From Proteobacteria bacterium UBA4656 (lineage in GTDB: Bacteria > Pseudomonadota > Gammaproteobacteria > Xanthomonadales > Ahniellaceae), in contig DHLY01000013.1 of NCBI GenBank assembly GCA_002405525.1, forward strand, positions 52,082-67,529: a stretch of DNA of 15,448 nucleotides, in the 5' to 3' direction. Made by a program: the position numbers and the translations under genes. This document shows, piece by piece, positions 1 to 9,040 of the stretch. Each line of letters begins with the position of its first letter. The stretch's first letter is position 1. The notes under the pieces are model-generated. The model was given only the letters and a program-made list of their open reading frames with translations. It had not been told where the DNA came from and ran no database searches.

Positions 1-66
1 CTCGCCGTGCTGGCGCTGCTGCTCGCCCTGGTGGTCTGGGCCGTGCGGCGGCGCGCCGCCGCCTGA
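1..66 (+). CDS. C-terminal end of an unidentified membrane protein (partial)
   Basis: Frame 1 is open from the window edge to a TGA at 64-66. The 21 visible residues are one hydrophobic stretch (LAVLALLLALVVWAV) followed by RRRAAA. This is a C-terminal transmembrane helix with a positive cytoplasmic tail. Too little is present to name the protein. A C-terminal helix plus Arg cluster is seen in ordinary tail-anchored or polytopic membrane proteins and in some protein-sorting tails. The gene is on the same strand as the SYLF gene that follows. Confidence 0.6.
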   Translation, partial: LAVLALLLALVVWAVRRRAAA

Positions 67-81
67 GGCGCCGTCGGCGCC
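67..81 (+). terminator. Short hairpin after the upstream gene, weak terminator candidate
   Basis: Directly after the TGA at 64-66, GGCGCC is repeated around a GTC loop (67-72 and 76-81). This gives a 6-bp GC stem followed by GTTGT rather than a true T-tract. It could end transcription of the upstream gene, but the stem is short and such GC-rich hairpins arise easily by chance here. Confidence 0.3.
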
Positions 82-154
82 GTTGTACTCTCCTTCAGCC
101 GCGTGGCGGCATGGTGGTGCACTGTGCCGGCCCGCGCTGGCGCCTTGTCCCGCC

Positions 155-159
155 AGGAG
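155..159 (+). promoter_or_regulatory. Ribosome binding site fixing the SYLF gene start
   Basis: AGGAG lies 7 nt before the ATG at 167. The frame is open further upstream (from 83), but only the start at 167 has a Shine-Dalgarno sequence and yields a clean signal peptide. Confidence 0.65.
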
Positions 160-166
160 CCCCCGC

Positions 167-841
167 ATGCGTCCGATCGCCGTCCTTGCCCTGATCCTCG
201 CCCTGGCCGCCCCCGCGGACACGCGCGCCGCGGATGAACTCGCGCGCGCCGATGAGGCGGTCCGCGTGCTGGGCGAGGTCATGGGTGCCCCCGACCGCCG
301 GCTGCCCGACCGTCTGCTGCGCGATGCCGAGGCGGTGGCGGTGATCCCGGGCGTGGTCAAGGCGGGGTTCGTGGTCGGCGGCCGCTACGGGCGTGGCCTG
401 CTCGCCGTGCGGGCCGCCGACGGCACCTGGAGCAATCCTTCCTACATCAGCCTGACCGGCGGCAGCGTCGGCTTCCAGGCCGGCGTGCAGTCCACCGATG
501 TGCTGCTGGTGTTCCGCACCCGTCGCGGCGTGGACGGCGTGGTCAACGGCAAGTTCGCGCTCGGCGCCGACGCCGCCATCGCCGCCGGGCCGGTGGGTCG
601 CAACGCCAGCGCGTCCACCGACGCGCAGCTCAAGGCCGAGATCTACTCCTACTCGCGCTCGCGCGGCCTGTTCGCCGGCGTGGCGCTGGACGGCGCCGTG
701 CTGTCGATCGATCATGATGCCAACGAGCGTGTATTCGGCGCCAACGTCACCCCGCGGCGGATCTTCGAGGGCGGCGTGGGCCCCGCGCCCGGGCCTGTGG
801 TCGCGTTCCGGGACGCGCTGGAGGAATACACCGCCGAGTGA
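167..841 (+). CDS. SYLF-domain (Ysc84-like) lipid-binding secreted protein
   Basis: The protein has 224 residues. Residues 1-21 (MRPIAVLALILALAAPADTRA) form a Sec-type signal peptide ending in an A-x-A-like cleavage site, so the mature protein is periplasmic or surface-located. Residues about 50-185 carry the SYLF pattern: a predicted helix leading into AVAVIPGVVKAGFVVGGRYG, then WSNPSYISLTGGSVGFQAGVQ, DVLLVF, and alternating Gly-rich strands around NGKFALGADAAIAAGPVGR. SYLF domains bind phosphoinositides and other lipids in eukaryotes. In bacteria the family is common, secreted and largely uncharacterised. Length is typical for bacterial SYLF proteins. The start at 167 was preferred over the longer open frame because of its AGGAG. 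It lies just upstream of tatABC on the same strand, but a 114-bp gap suggests separate transcription. Confidence 0.88.
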   Translation: MRPIAVLALILALAAPADTRAADELARADEAVRVLGEVMGAPDRRLPDRLLRDAEAVAVIPGVVKAGFVVGGRYGRGLLAVRAADGTWSNPSYISLTGGSVGFQAGVQSTDVLLVFRTRRGVDGVVNGKFALGADAAIAAGPVGRNASASTDAQLKAEIYSYSRSRGLFAGVALDGAVLSIDHDANERVFGANVTPRRIFEGGVGPAPGPVVAFRDALEEYTAE

Positions 842-916
842 CCTGTGTCGGCGCGACGGGGGCGTGACCTCTGGAGCGGTTTCGGCCCCTTGTGTCGGCG
901 ACTGTCATCCGCCTGC

Positions 917-924
917 GATATGCT
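917..924 (+). promoter_or_regulatory. Possible -10 region of the tatABC operon
   Basis: GATATGCT in the 114-bp gap before tatA is the most promoter-like element on this strand (TATGCT at 919-924). No good -35 sits at 16-18 bp. The nearest TTG (TTGTGT, 890-895) is too far away. The 10-mer TGTGTCGGCG occurs twice upstream, at 844-853 and 891-900. Confidence 0.28.
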
Positions 925-955
925 GCCTCCAACAACCCATCACGAGGGCCTGACC

Positions 956-1168
956 ATGGGCAGCATGAGCATCTGGCACTGGATCATCGTCCTGGTGGTG
1001 GTGATCCTCGTTTTCGGGACCAAGAAGCTGCCGAGCCTTGGGCAGGACCTCGGCAAGGCGATCCGCGGCTTCAAGAAGTCGATGGGTGACGAGGATTCGC
1101 CGCGGCTGGAGGCCGACGCCAAGTCCGAGCAGACCGAGAAGCCGGCCGCGAAGGATCGCGTCGAGTAA
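956..1168 (+). CDS. tatA: Twin-arginine translocase subunit TatA
   Basis: This 70-residue protein is the pore or membrane-weakening subunit of the Tat pathway, which exports folded proteins across the inner membrane. It has a short N-terminus (MGSMSIWHW), one transmembrane helix ([11 protein letters not shown], residues about 10-20), the hinge FGTKKLP, an amphipathic helix ([16 protein letters not shown]) and an acidic/basic disordered tail. This is the standard TatA/E layout and size. The start at 956 has GAGG 8 nt upstream. The in-frame ATG at 965 is an alternative that would drop three residues. It is the first gene of tatABC, and tatB follows after 19 bp. Confidence 0.95.
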   Translation: MGSMSIWHWIIVLVVVILVFGTKKLPSLGQDLGKAIRGFKKSMGDEDSPRLEADAKSEQTEKPAAKDRVE

Positions 1169-1187
1169 GCCCGACCGGCCGCGTCGC

Positions 1188-1523
1188 GTGTTCGACGTCA
1201 GCTTCGTCGAGCTGATGGTGGTGGGCGTGGTTGCCCTGCTGGTGCTCGGTCCCGAGCGCCTGCCGGGCGCGGCGCGCACGCTGGGGTCCTTCGTGCGCAA
1301 AGCGCGCAGCGCCTGGAACGGCGTGCGCGGCGAGTTCGAGCGCCAGATCGCGCTCGACGAGGTCAAGCGCAGCGTGCGCGAGGTGCGCGAGTCGATCGAA
1401 TCCCCCGCCGCCGCGCCCCGGTCCGCCGCCGCCGCGCCCGCCGCCGTCGCGGTGTCCGCCACGCCGCCGGCCGAGCCCGCGCCCGGCATGGCCCCCGTGC
1501 CCGAGCGCGCGCCGCATGACTGA
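1188..1523 (+). CDS. tatB: Twin-arginine translocase subunit TatB, GTG start
   Basis: This 111-residue protein forms the substrate-binding receptor complex with TatC. The N-terminus FDVSFVELMVVGVVALLVLGPERLP matches the TatB hallmark: Phe2, the conserved Glu8 in the membrane helix, and the LGPERLP hinge. An amphipathic helix (residues about 27-65) and an Ala/Pro-rich tail follow. The start is the GTG at 1188. No ATG in this frame gives the conserved N-terminus, and no strong Shine-Dalgarno is visible. A weak start could help keep TatB below TatA (inference). The stop overlaps the tatC start by 8 nt, which implies translational coupling. Confidence 0.94.
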   Translation: MFDVSFVELMVVGVVALLVLGPERLPGAARTLGSFVRKARSAWNGVRGEFERQIALDEVKRSVREVRESIESPAAAPRSAAAAPAAVAVSATPPAEPAPGMAPVPERAPHD

Positions 1524-2289
1524 GCGCCTGCCGCCCGGCGCTGCGGATCCGGAGCAGCCCGAGCAGACCCTCATCTCCCACCTCGTCGAGCTGCGCGACC
1601 GGCTGCTGCGCGCGATCGTCGCCGTGGTGGTGGTGTTCATCGGCCTGTTCCCGTTCGCCAACCAGCTGTACGCGCTGCTGGCCGAGCCGCTGATGGCGCA
1701 TCTGCCGCAGGGCACGCAGATGGTGGCGATCGACGTGGTGACGCCCTTCCTCACCCCGCTGAAGCTGGCGTTCTTCTGCGCGCTCTTCCTCGCCATGCCG
1801 TTCCTGCTCTACCAGTCCTGGGCCTTCGTCGCGCCCGGCCTGTACAAGCACGAGAAGCGCCTCGCCGGCCCGATCCTGGTCTCGGCGGTCCTGCTGTTCT
1901 ACGTCGGCTGCGCCTTCGCCTATTTCGTGGTGATGCCGATGGTGTTCGGCTTCTTGTCCGCCACCGTGCCCGAGGGCGTGTCGATGATGACCGACATCGC
2001 GCGCTATCTGGATTTCGTGCTGGTGATGTTCCTGGTCTTCGGCCTGTGCTTCGAGGTGCCGGTGGCCACCGTGATCCTGGCCATGCTCGGTATCGCGTCG
2101 CCGGACCAGATGCGCGAGGCGCGCAGCTACGTGATCGTCGGCGCCTTCGTGGTCGCCGCGATCGTCACTCCGCCCGATGCGCTGTCGCAGATCCTGCTGG
2201 CGGTGCCGATGTGCATTCTGTTCGAGATCGGCCTGGTCGCCGCCCGGATCGCGGTGCGCGGACGTGGCGCCGAGGCGCCCAGCGGATGA
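1516..2289 (+). CDS. tatC: Twin-arginine translocase subunit TatC
   Basis: This 257-residue, six-helix inner-membrane protein recognises twin-arginine signal peptides. Signature segments are present in order: HLVELRDRLL (22-31), a periplasmic loop with TPFLTPLKLAFF, the cytosolic loop PGLYKHEKR (107-115), FGLCFEVPVA (175-184) and TPPDALSQ (218-225). Glu25, Glu113, Glu180 and Asp221 align with E. coli TatC Glu15, Glu103, Glu170 and Asp211, all shifted by 10. The shift reflects a longer N-terminus (residues 1-17). Start and stop of neighbours overlap (ATGACTGA). tatD does not follow. The next gene is convergent, with its stop one base beyond this one, so no room exists for a separate terminator. 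Confidence 0.97.
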   Translation: MTERLPPGAADPEQPEQTLISHLVELRDRLLRAIVAVVVVFIGLFPFANQLYALLAEPLMAHLPQGTQMVAIDVVTPFLTPLKLAFFCALFLAMPFLLYQSWAFVAPGLYKHEKRLAGPILVSAVLLFYVGCAFAYFVVMPMVFGFLSATVPEGVSMMTDIARYLDFVLVMFLVFGLCFEVPVATVILAMLGIASPDQMREARSYVIVGAFVVAAIVTPPDALSQILLAVPMCILFEIGLVAARIAVRGRGAEAPSG

Positions 2290-2290
2290 A

Positions 2291-3112
2291 TCAGGCCAGC
2301 GGCGGCGGCGGCCCGGGTGGCGCCACAGCGGCGGCCGGCAGCGTCCCCGGCCACTGGTCGCGCCAGCCGAGGTAGACCCCGGCATTGGACACCGCGATCC
2401 CGCCCACGGCGAAGGCCAGCCAGGCGGTCAGGGCAGCCAGTTGGCCGAGGAAGGGAATCCAGCCGACCAGCATGGTTGCCACGAGCAGCGCGACGAACGC
2501 GGCGATGAACAGCAGCCCGAACACCAGCAGCGCGCCGACGTTGGCGAGGCTGGCGGCGAGGCTGTCCTTCATCGCGGTGACCGCATCGACGCGGTCCAGC
2601 ATCACGCGCGGCACCGCGAACACCACCAGCGCGAACACCGCCATCGCCAGCAGCAGCCCGACCGCCAGCGCCAGCAGCAGGCCGAGGCCGATCGCCATCG
2701 GAGCGCTTCCGTCCCCGGACAGCGCCACCGACAGGCCGACCTGCAGCGCGGCCGCGCCGACCAACACCACCATCAGCACCATGGAGGCCAGCGCCGCCGC
2801 GAGGCCGGGCAGGCCGAGCAGCAGCAGTTGCACGAAGCGGTCCTGGTCCTGGAAGCCGCGGAACAGGTGCTCGATCTGCGCACCCCGGCCCTCGTGCTCC
2901 TCGTGCAGCGCGACCATGTAGCCGCCGCCCAGTACCGGCACCAGCAGCACGGTGGCGAGCAAGCCCAGCACCGGCAGCAGAGACAGCACGGAGGTGGCGA
3001 TGCCGAACAGCAGCGCGATCACGCCCAGCGGCAGCGGGTTGTTCCCGACGAGGGCGATACCGCCGCGGAACCACTCGTAGCCGCGACGGGCATCGACACG
3101 GACCGGTTGCAT
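2291..3112 (-). CDS. BPSS1780-like integral membrane protein
   Basis: The protein has 273 residues. The N-terminus (MQPVRVDARRGYEWFRGGIALVGNNPL) resembles the BPSS1780 family of uncharacterised proteobacterial membrane proteins. I see about six hydrophobic segments: residues about 28-42, 46-66, 95-120, 138-168, 190-215 and 222-245. A charged cytosolic-type loop (LHEEHEGRGAQIEHLFRGFQDQD) lies between the second and third. The C-terminus is a Pro-rich tail. The function of the family is not known. The start at 3112 has AAGGAG 9 nt upstream; the longer reading from 3184 lacks this. It is convergent with tatC and lies downstream of the VWA gene on the same strand, separated by a hairpin-rich spacer. 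Confidence 0.75.
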   Translation of the reverse strand: MQPVRVDARRGYEWFRGGIALVGNNPLPLGVIALLFGIATSVLSLLPVLGLLATVLLVPVLGGGYMVALHEEHEGRGAQIEHLFRGFQDQDRFVQLLLLGLPGLAAALASMVLMVVLVGAAALQVGLSVALSGDGSAPMAIGLGLLLALAVGLLLAMAVFALVVFAVPRVMLDRVDAVTAMKDSLAASLANVGALLVFGLLFIAAFVALLVATMLVGWIPFLGQLAALTAWLAFAVGGIAVSNAGVYLGWRDQWPGTLPAAAVAPPGPPPPLA

Positions 3113-3121
3113 GGCGCGGAA

Positions 3122-3127
3122 CTCCTT
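3122..3127 (-). promoter_or_regulatory. Ribosome binding site of the BPSS1780-like gene
   Basis: On the minus strand AAGGAG lies 9 nt before the ATG at 3112. It supports this start over the in-frame upstream codon at 3184. Confidence 0.65.
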
Positions 3128-3237
3128 GCGATCGGGGCGACTCTTGGAGCATAGCGGCATGCCATGCGCCCTGGGCGCCGGCATCGCTGCCGTGCGCTAT
3201 CGGTGCGCCGCAAAGCCGGCCGCGATCGGTCGCTCGC

Positions 3238-3263
3238 CGGCGCGCGATCCGGATCGCGCGCCG
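3238..3263. repeat. 26-bp perfect palindrome
   Basis: The half-site CGGCGCGCGATCC is followed directly by its exact reverse complement, with no loop, centred between 3250 and 3251. It lies 36-61 bp beyond the stop of the VWA gene and about 125 bp upstream of the BPSS1780-like start, both on the minus strand. It could be part of a transcription end for the VWA gene, or an operator. No T-tract follows on either strand. Confidence 0.6.
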
Positions 3264-3265
3264 TT

Positions 3266-3288
3266 CCGGCGGCGGGTGAGGCCGCCGG
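3266..3288 (-). terminator. Hairpin after the VWA gene, possible terminator
   Basis: CCGGCGGC (3266-3273) and GCCGCCGG (3281-3288) form a perfect 8-bp stem around a 7-nt loop. It begins 10 nt past the minus-strand stop at 3299. There is no U-run, so intrinsic termination is uncertain. Together with the adjacent 26-bp palindrome it forms a double hairpin. Confidence 0.4.
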
Positions 3289-3298
3289 CGCGGTCACC

Positions 3299-4477
3299 TC
3301 ACCCAGTCTTCAGGCGTGCGATCGCGCGGTCGAGGCCGTCCAGCGTCAGCGGGAACATGCGCCCACCCATGAGCTCGCGCAGCAGGGCGATCGACGGCGT
3401 CCACTCCCACTGGTCCTCCGGCACCGGGTTGATCCACGCCGCGCGCCGGTAGACCGCGAGCAGGCGCTGCATCCACACCGCGCCGGGTTCGTCATTGAAG
3501 TGCTCCACGCTGCCGCCCGGCGCCAGGATCTCGTGCGGGCTCATGCTGGCGTCGCCGACGATCACCACCCGCCAGTCGGCCGGGTACTTGTGCAGGATCT
3601 CCGGCAGCGGCGTCCACTCACTCCAGCGCCGGCGATTGTCCCGCCAGACGCGTTCGTAGGGGCAGTTGTGGAAGTAAAAGTGCTCCAGATGCCGGAACTC
3701 CGAGCGTGCGGCCGAGAACAGCGATTCGCAGGCACGTACGTGTTCATCCATCGAGCCGCCGATGTCGAGGAACAGCAGCAGCTTGACCGCGTTGCGCCGC
3801 TCGGCCTGAAACCGCAGGTCGAGCAGGCCGCCGCGGCGCGCGGTGCCTTCGATGGTGCCGGACAGGTCGAGCTGGTCGGGCACGCCCTCGCGCGCGAAGC
3901 GGCGCAGTTTGCGCAGCGCCAGCGCCAATTGCCGCGCGTCCAGCGGTGCGTGCTCGTCGAGGTTGCGGTACTCGCGCCGCTGCCACATTTTCACCGCGCG
4001 GCGCTGCCCACCTGCGCCGCCGATCCGCACGCCTTCCGGGTTGTAGCCGGCGTTGCCGAACGGCGACGTGCCGGCGGTGCCGATCCAGCGGTTGCCGCCC
4101 TCGTGCCGGCCCTGCTGCTCCGCGATCCGCTCGCGCACGGCCTGCATCAACGCCTCCCAGCCGCCAAGCGTCGTGATCCGCGCCTTGTCTTCGTCGTCGA
4201 GCAGCAGTTCGGCCTGCTGACGCAGCCAGTCCTGCGGGATGCCCGTCGTCGCGTCTGTCGCCAGCGCCTCGGCGCCAGCGAACCAGGCGCCAAACACGCG
4301 ATCGAAGAGGTCGAACTGTGTCTCGTCCTTGACCAGCGCCGTCCGCGCGAGGGCGTGAAAGCCGTCCGGCGTGCCGTCGGCGAGGCCGGCGCGCAGCCCG
4401 GCCAGCAGCTGCAGAAACTCGCCGACGCTGGGCTTCAGTCCGGCGACGCGCAGCGCGAGGAAGAAGCGGATGAGCAT
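3299..4477 (-). CDS. VWA-domain protein, CoxE family, MoxR partner
   Basis: The protein has 392 residues. The N-terminus MLIRFFLALRVAGLKPSVGEFLQLL is characteristic of the CoxE-like family of cytosolic VWA proteins that work with MoxR/CoxD AAA+ ATPases. A helical region (1-125) and a Gly-rich linker (133-157) are followed by the VWA domain, starting about residue 230. Its metal site reads LDIGGSMD: Asp238, Gly240 in place of the usual first Ser, then Ser242. A later Asp309 (VGDASMS) is the likely third MIDAS loop. CoxD/CoxE were first described in maturation of CO dehydrogenase, but no cox genes are near, so the client is unknown. A GTG at 4510 is an alternative start; the ATG at 4477 gives the family N-terminus. 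The Shine-Dalgarno is weak. The partner ATPase is 1.1 kb upstream rather than adjacent. Confidence 0.88.
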   Translation of the reverse strand: MLIRFFLALRVAGLKPSVGEFLQLLAGLRAGLADGTPDGFHALARTALVKDETQFDLFDRVFGAWFAGAEALATDATTGIPQDWLRQQAELLLDDEDKARITTLGGWEALMQAVRERIAEQQGRHEGGNRWIGTAGTSPFGNAGYNPEGVRIGGAGGQRRAVKMWQRREYRNLDEHAPLDARQLALALRKLRRFAREGVPDQLDLSGTIEGTARRGGLLDLRFQAERRNAVKLLLFLDIGGSMDEHVRACESLFSAARSEFRHLEHFYFHNCPYERVWRDNRRRWSEWTPLPEILHKYPADWRVVIVGDASMSPHEILAPGGSVEHFNDEPGAVWMQRLLAVYRRAAWINPVPEDQWEWTPSIALLRELMGGRMFPLTLDGLDRAIARLKTG

Positions 4478-4495
4478 GCGCAGGCGCGATGTCCC

Positions 4496-4514
4496 CCCCG
4501 TGCCAACCACGGGG
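4496..4514. promoter_or_regulatory. Inverted repeat in the divergent promoter region, candidate operator
   Basis: CCCCGTG and CACGGGG flank a 5-nt CCAAC centre, a perfect 7-bp dyad. It lies in the 138-bp gap between the divergent VWA (-) and lipoprotein (+) genes, over the -35 part of the best promoter on the plus strand. It may bind a regulator controlling one or both genes. Confidence 0.35.
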
Positions 4515-4528
4515 TCCTGCGGTATTGT
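4500..4528 (+). promoter_or_regulatory. Possible promoter of the YbaY-like lipoprotein gene
   Basis: GTGCCA (4500-4505) and TATTGT (4523-4528), separated by 17 bp, each match the sigma-70 hexamers at 4 of 6 positions. Transcription would start near 4535, giving a leader of about 80 nt. The -35 overlaps the 4496-4514 dyad. Confidence 0.35.
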
Positions 4529-4604
4529 GCATCGGCTCGCGCCGCGCGCGTGCTGCGTCGCCTGCCGCCCGCCCCGCCACTGGTGCAGCCCCCGAATCCG
4601 ACCC

Positions 4605-4608
4605 GGAG
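4605..4608 (+). promoter_or_regulatory. Ribosome binding site fixing the lipoprotein start
   Basis: GGAG lies 7 nt before the ATG at 4616. The frame is open for more than 1 kb upstream, as antisense to the VWA gene. This site and the lipobox together decide the start. Confidence 0.65.
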
Positions 4609-4615
4609 AGTCGCC

Positions 4616-5473
4616 ATGCGTTTGTCCGCAGTGATCGTCCTCAGCCTCACGCTCGCCGCCTGCGGGGGTGGATCGGGCCCGTCGTCCGCTCCCGCCGGCA
4701 GCGCGCCCGCCGTGGCCGCGCCCCAGGCGCCCAACACCGTCACCGGCATGGTGCTTGCCGACAGTCCGGTGACGCTCGGACCCGGCGCGCAGGTCACCGT
4801 GCGCCTGCTCGACACCACCCGCGCCGATGCCGAGCCGACCCCGGTTGCCACCGCGACGCTGCCGATCGCGGCGCTCCCCGCCGAGTTCGCGCTGACGTAC
4901 CCGGCCGATGCGATCGACAGCATCCGCGGTTACTCGGTCGACGCGCAGGTCTTGGACCAGGGCACAGTGAAGTTCGTCTCGATCGGCCGCGTCGGCGTGA
5001 TCACCCAGGGCAAGCCCCGCCGGGTGAACGTGCAGCTGGCCCAGGCGTTGACCAGCGCGACCCGCGACCCCGCAGTCGAACTGCAGCGCGATTTCGCCGA
5101 CTTCGAGGCCCGGCTCGGCGGTCTCAAGCGCTTCGCCGACAGCCGCATCGTCGGTCCCGAGGGCCGCGAGACCGCGATTGGCTGGGACGCGTTCGCCGAC
5201 GACGGATCCGTGCGCATGGTGCGCGAGACGGTCAGCGACGGCGAAGGCAACAACCGCTTCACCCGTCGCTTCGCCTGGAAGGACGGCAAGCTCTGGGTGG
5301 CGGTGCGCGAGCAGGGCGGCGTCAGCGTGCGACTCGGCTGGGACAAGGATGGTGCCCTCATCGTCAGACAGAAGAACGGCCAGGACGACGAGTCGGTGGC
5401 CGCCGAGGCCGAAGCGTTGGCAAGCGCCGCGAAGGACGCCTTCGAGATCGCCAGCGCGCGCGCGCCGCGCTGA
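4616..5473 (+). CDS. YbaY/YscW-like lipoprotein with an extra C-terminal domain
   Basis: The protein has 285 residues. Residues 1-16 (MRLSAVIVLSLTLAAC) form a lipoprotein signal with lipobox LAAC, so Cys16 should be acylated and the protein anchored in the envelope. A Ser/Ala/Pro linker (17-40) leads to a YbaY-like beta domain (about 41-142). It is recognised by the order TVTGMVLADSPVTLGPGAQV, TVRLLDTTRAD, an LPAEFALTYP segment, and SVDAQVLDQG with VGVITQG near its end. YbaY-family proteins include YscW, a type III secretion pilot lipoprotein, but no secretion genes occur here. Residues about 150-275 form a second region I do not recognise, with beta-like charged repeats (WDAFADDGSVRMVRE, FAWKDGKLWVAVREQGG) and an Ala-rich C-terminal helix. 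GGAG lies 7 nt before the ATG. The gene sits on the opposite strand between the VWA and MoxR genes. Confidence 0.78.
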   Translation: MRLSAVIVLSLTLAACGGGSGPSSAPAGSAPAVAAPQAPNTVTGMVLADSPVTLGPGAQVTVRLLDTTRADAEPTPVATATLPIAALPAEFALTYPADAIDSIRGYSVDAQVLDQGTVKFVSIGRVGVITQGKPRRVNVQLAQALTSATRDPAVELQRDFADFEARLGGLKRFADSRIVGPEGRETAIGWDAFADDGSVRMVRETVSDGEGNNRFTRRFAWKDGKLWVAVREQGGVSVRLGWDKDGALIVRQKNGQDDESVAAEAEALASAAKDAFEIASARAPR

Positions 5474-5480
5474 CGGGTTG

Positions 5481-5498
5481 CGCGGCCGTCCAGCCGCG
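5481..5498. terminator. Weak hairpin between convergent lipoprotein and moxR genes
   Basis: CGCGGC (5481-5486) and GCCGCG (5493-5498) form a 6-bp stem around CGTCCA, 8 nt after the lipoprotein stop. Only TT follows. The rest of the 127-bp convergent gap (5474-5600) shows nothing else recognisable. Confidence 0.3.
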
Positions 5499-5600
5499 TT
5501 GCGCGTCTCGGGCTAGGGAACCGCCATGCCCCGCCACGCACGTCCTGCTGGCCAGCCGCACCACCTCCGGCGCGGGCACGGGAAATCGTCCAAAGGCTCC

Positions 5601-6440
5601 CTAGCCGCGTCGCGCCATGAACGCGATCTTCTCGAACAGCTGCACGTCGGCTTCGTTCTTGAGCAGTGCACCGTACAGCGGAGGGATCAGTTTCTTCGCG
5701 CTGCGCTCGCGCAACACCTCGATCGGCACGTCCTCGGCCAGCAGCAGCTTCAGCCAGTCCAGCAGCTCGGAGGTCGAAGGCTTCTTCTTGAGGCCCGGCA
5801 CGTCGCGCAGGCCGAGGAAGGCGCCGAGCGCTTCATTGACCAGCTCGCGTTTGATGCCCGGGAAATGCACGTCGACGATCTTCTGCAGGGTCTCGCCGTC
5901 CGGGAAGCGGATGTAATGGAAGAAGCAGCGGCGAAGGAAGGCGTCGGGCAGCTCCTTCTCGTTGTTGGAGGTGATGACCACCACCGGACGGTGCCGGGCG
6001 CGCACCGTGACGCGCGTCTCGTGGACGTGGAAGTCCATGCGGTCGAGTTCGCGCAGCAGGTCGTTGGGAAACTCGATGTCGGCCTTGTCGACTTCGTCGA
6101 TCAGCAGCACCGCGCGGCGCTCGCTCTCGAAGGCCTCCCACAGCTTGCCGGGCACGATGTAGTTGCCGATGTCGGCCACCTTCGGGTCGCCGAGCTGCGA
6201 GTCGCGCAGGCGCGAGACCGCGTCGTACTCGTAAAGGCCGTGCTGGGCCTTGGTGGTGGACTTCACGTGCCATTCGATCAGCGGCGCGTCCATCGCGCGT
6301 GCGACCTCCTGCGCGAGCAGCGTCTTGCCGGTCCCAGGCTCGCCCTTGACCAGCAACGGGCGCTGCAGCGCGATGGCAGCGTTCACGGCCAGGCGCAGGT
6401 CGTCGGTGGCGACGTAGCGATCGGTGCCTTCGAAGCGCAT
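5601..6440 (-). CDS. MoxR-family AAA+ ATPase (CoxD-like)
   Basis: The protein has 279 residues, the size of CoxD-type MoxR ATPases. Walker A is GEPGTGKT (33-40), Walker B VLLIDE (111-116), sensor 1 ITSNN (156-160), with an RR pair at 170-171 as likely arginine finger and a helical lid from about 220. MoxR ATPases act as chaperones or metal-insertion motors together with a VWA protein. Here the natural partner is the CoxE-like protein at 3299-4477 on the same strand. The two are separated by a gene on the opposite strand, so they probably have separate promoters. The start at 6440 is supported by a GGGAG about 6 nt upstream. It lies 70 bp after tex on the same strand, but the tex hairpin intervenes. 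Confidence 0.93.
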   Translation of the reverse strand: MRFEGTDRYVATDDLRLAVNAAIALQRPLLVKGEPGTGKTLLAQEVARAMDAPLIEWHVKSTTKAQHGLYEYDAVSRLRDSQLGDPKVADIGNYIVPGKLWEAFESERRAVLLIDEVDKADIEFPNDLLRELDRMDFHVHETRVTVRARHRPVVVITSNNEKELPDAFLRRCFFHYIRFPDGETLQKIVDVHFPGIKRELVNEALGAFLGLRDVPGLKKKPSTSELLDWLKLLLAEDVPIEVLRERSAKKLIPPLYGALLKNEADVQLFEKIAFMARRG

Positions 6441-6480
6441 CGCGGACTCCCGTGGGACTTGCCGAAACTACCGCATCCGG

Positions 6481-6505
6481 GCCGGGGCGCGCACTGCGCC
6501 CCGGC
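6481..6505 (-). terminator. Strong GC hairpin after tex
   Basis: GCCGGGGCGC (6481-6490) and GCGCCCCGGC (6496-6505) form a perfect 10-bp stem with a 5-nt loop, beginning 6 nt after the tex stop on the minus strand. There is no U-tract. Position and stability suggest a transcription end or an mRNA 3' stabiliser between tex and moxR. Confidence 0.55.
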
Positions 6506-6510
6506 GCCCT

Positions 6511-8928
<2,418 letters not shown>

Positions 8929-8976
8929 TCGGAGTGCGGATTGGCGGAGGGGCCGGCAGGTGGCGTCGGAGGCGGG

Positions 8977-8982
8977 ATTGTA
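8977..8982 (-). promoter_or_regulatory. Possible -10 of the tex promoter
   Basis: On the minus strand TACAAT (5 of 6 to consensus) lies about 50 bp before the tex ATG in the 112-bp gap after the DUF2062 gene. No good -35 is present at 17 bp (CTTCCG, 2 of 6). The start would be near 8970. Confidence 0.38.
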
Positions 8983-9040
8983 GGCGCCTGCGACGGCGGC
9001 GGAAGTCTTGACGTCGGACGGTGTCGTCGACGCGCCGGCC

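Noticed and set aside
3164..4615. A long plus-strand protein leading into the lipoprotein
   Set aside because: It is antisense to the VWA gene. The lipobox signal and ribosome binding site place the true start at 4616.
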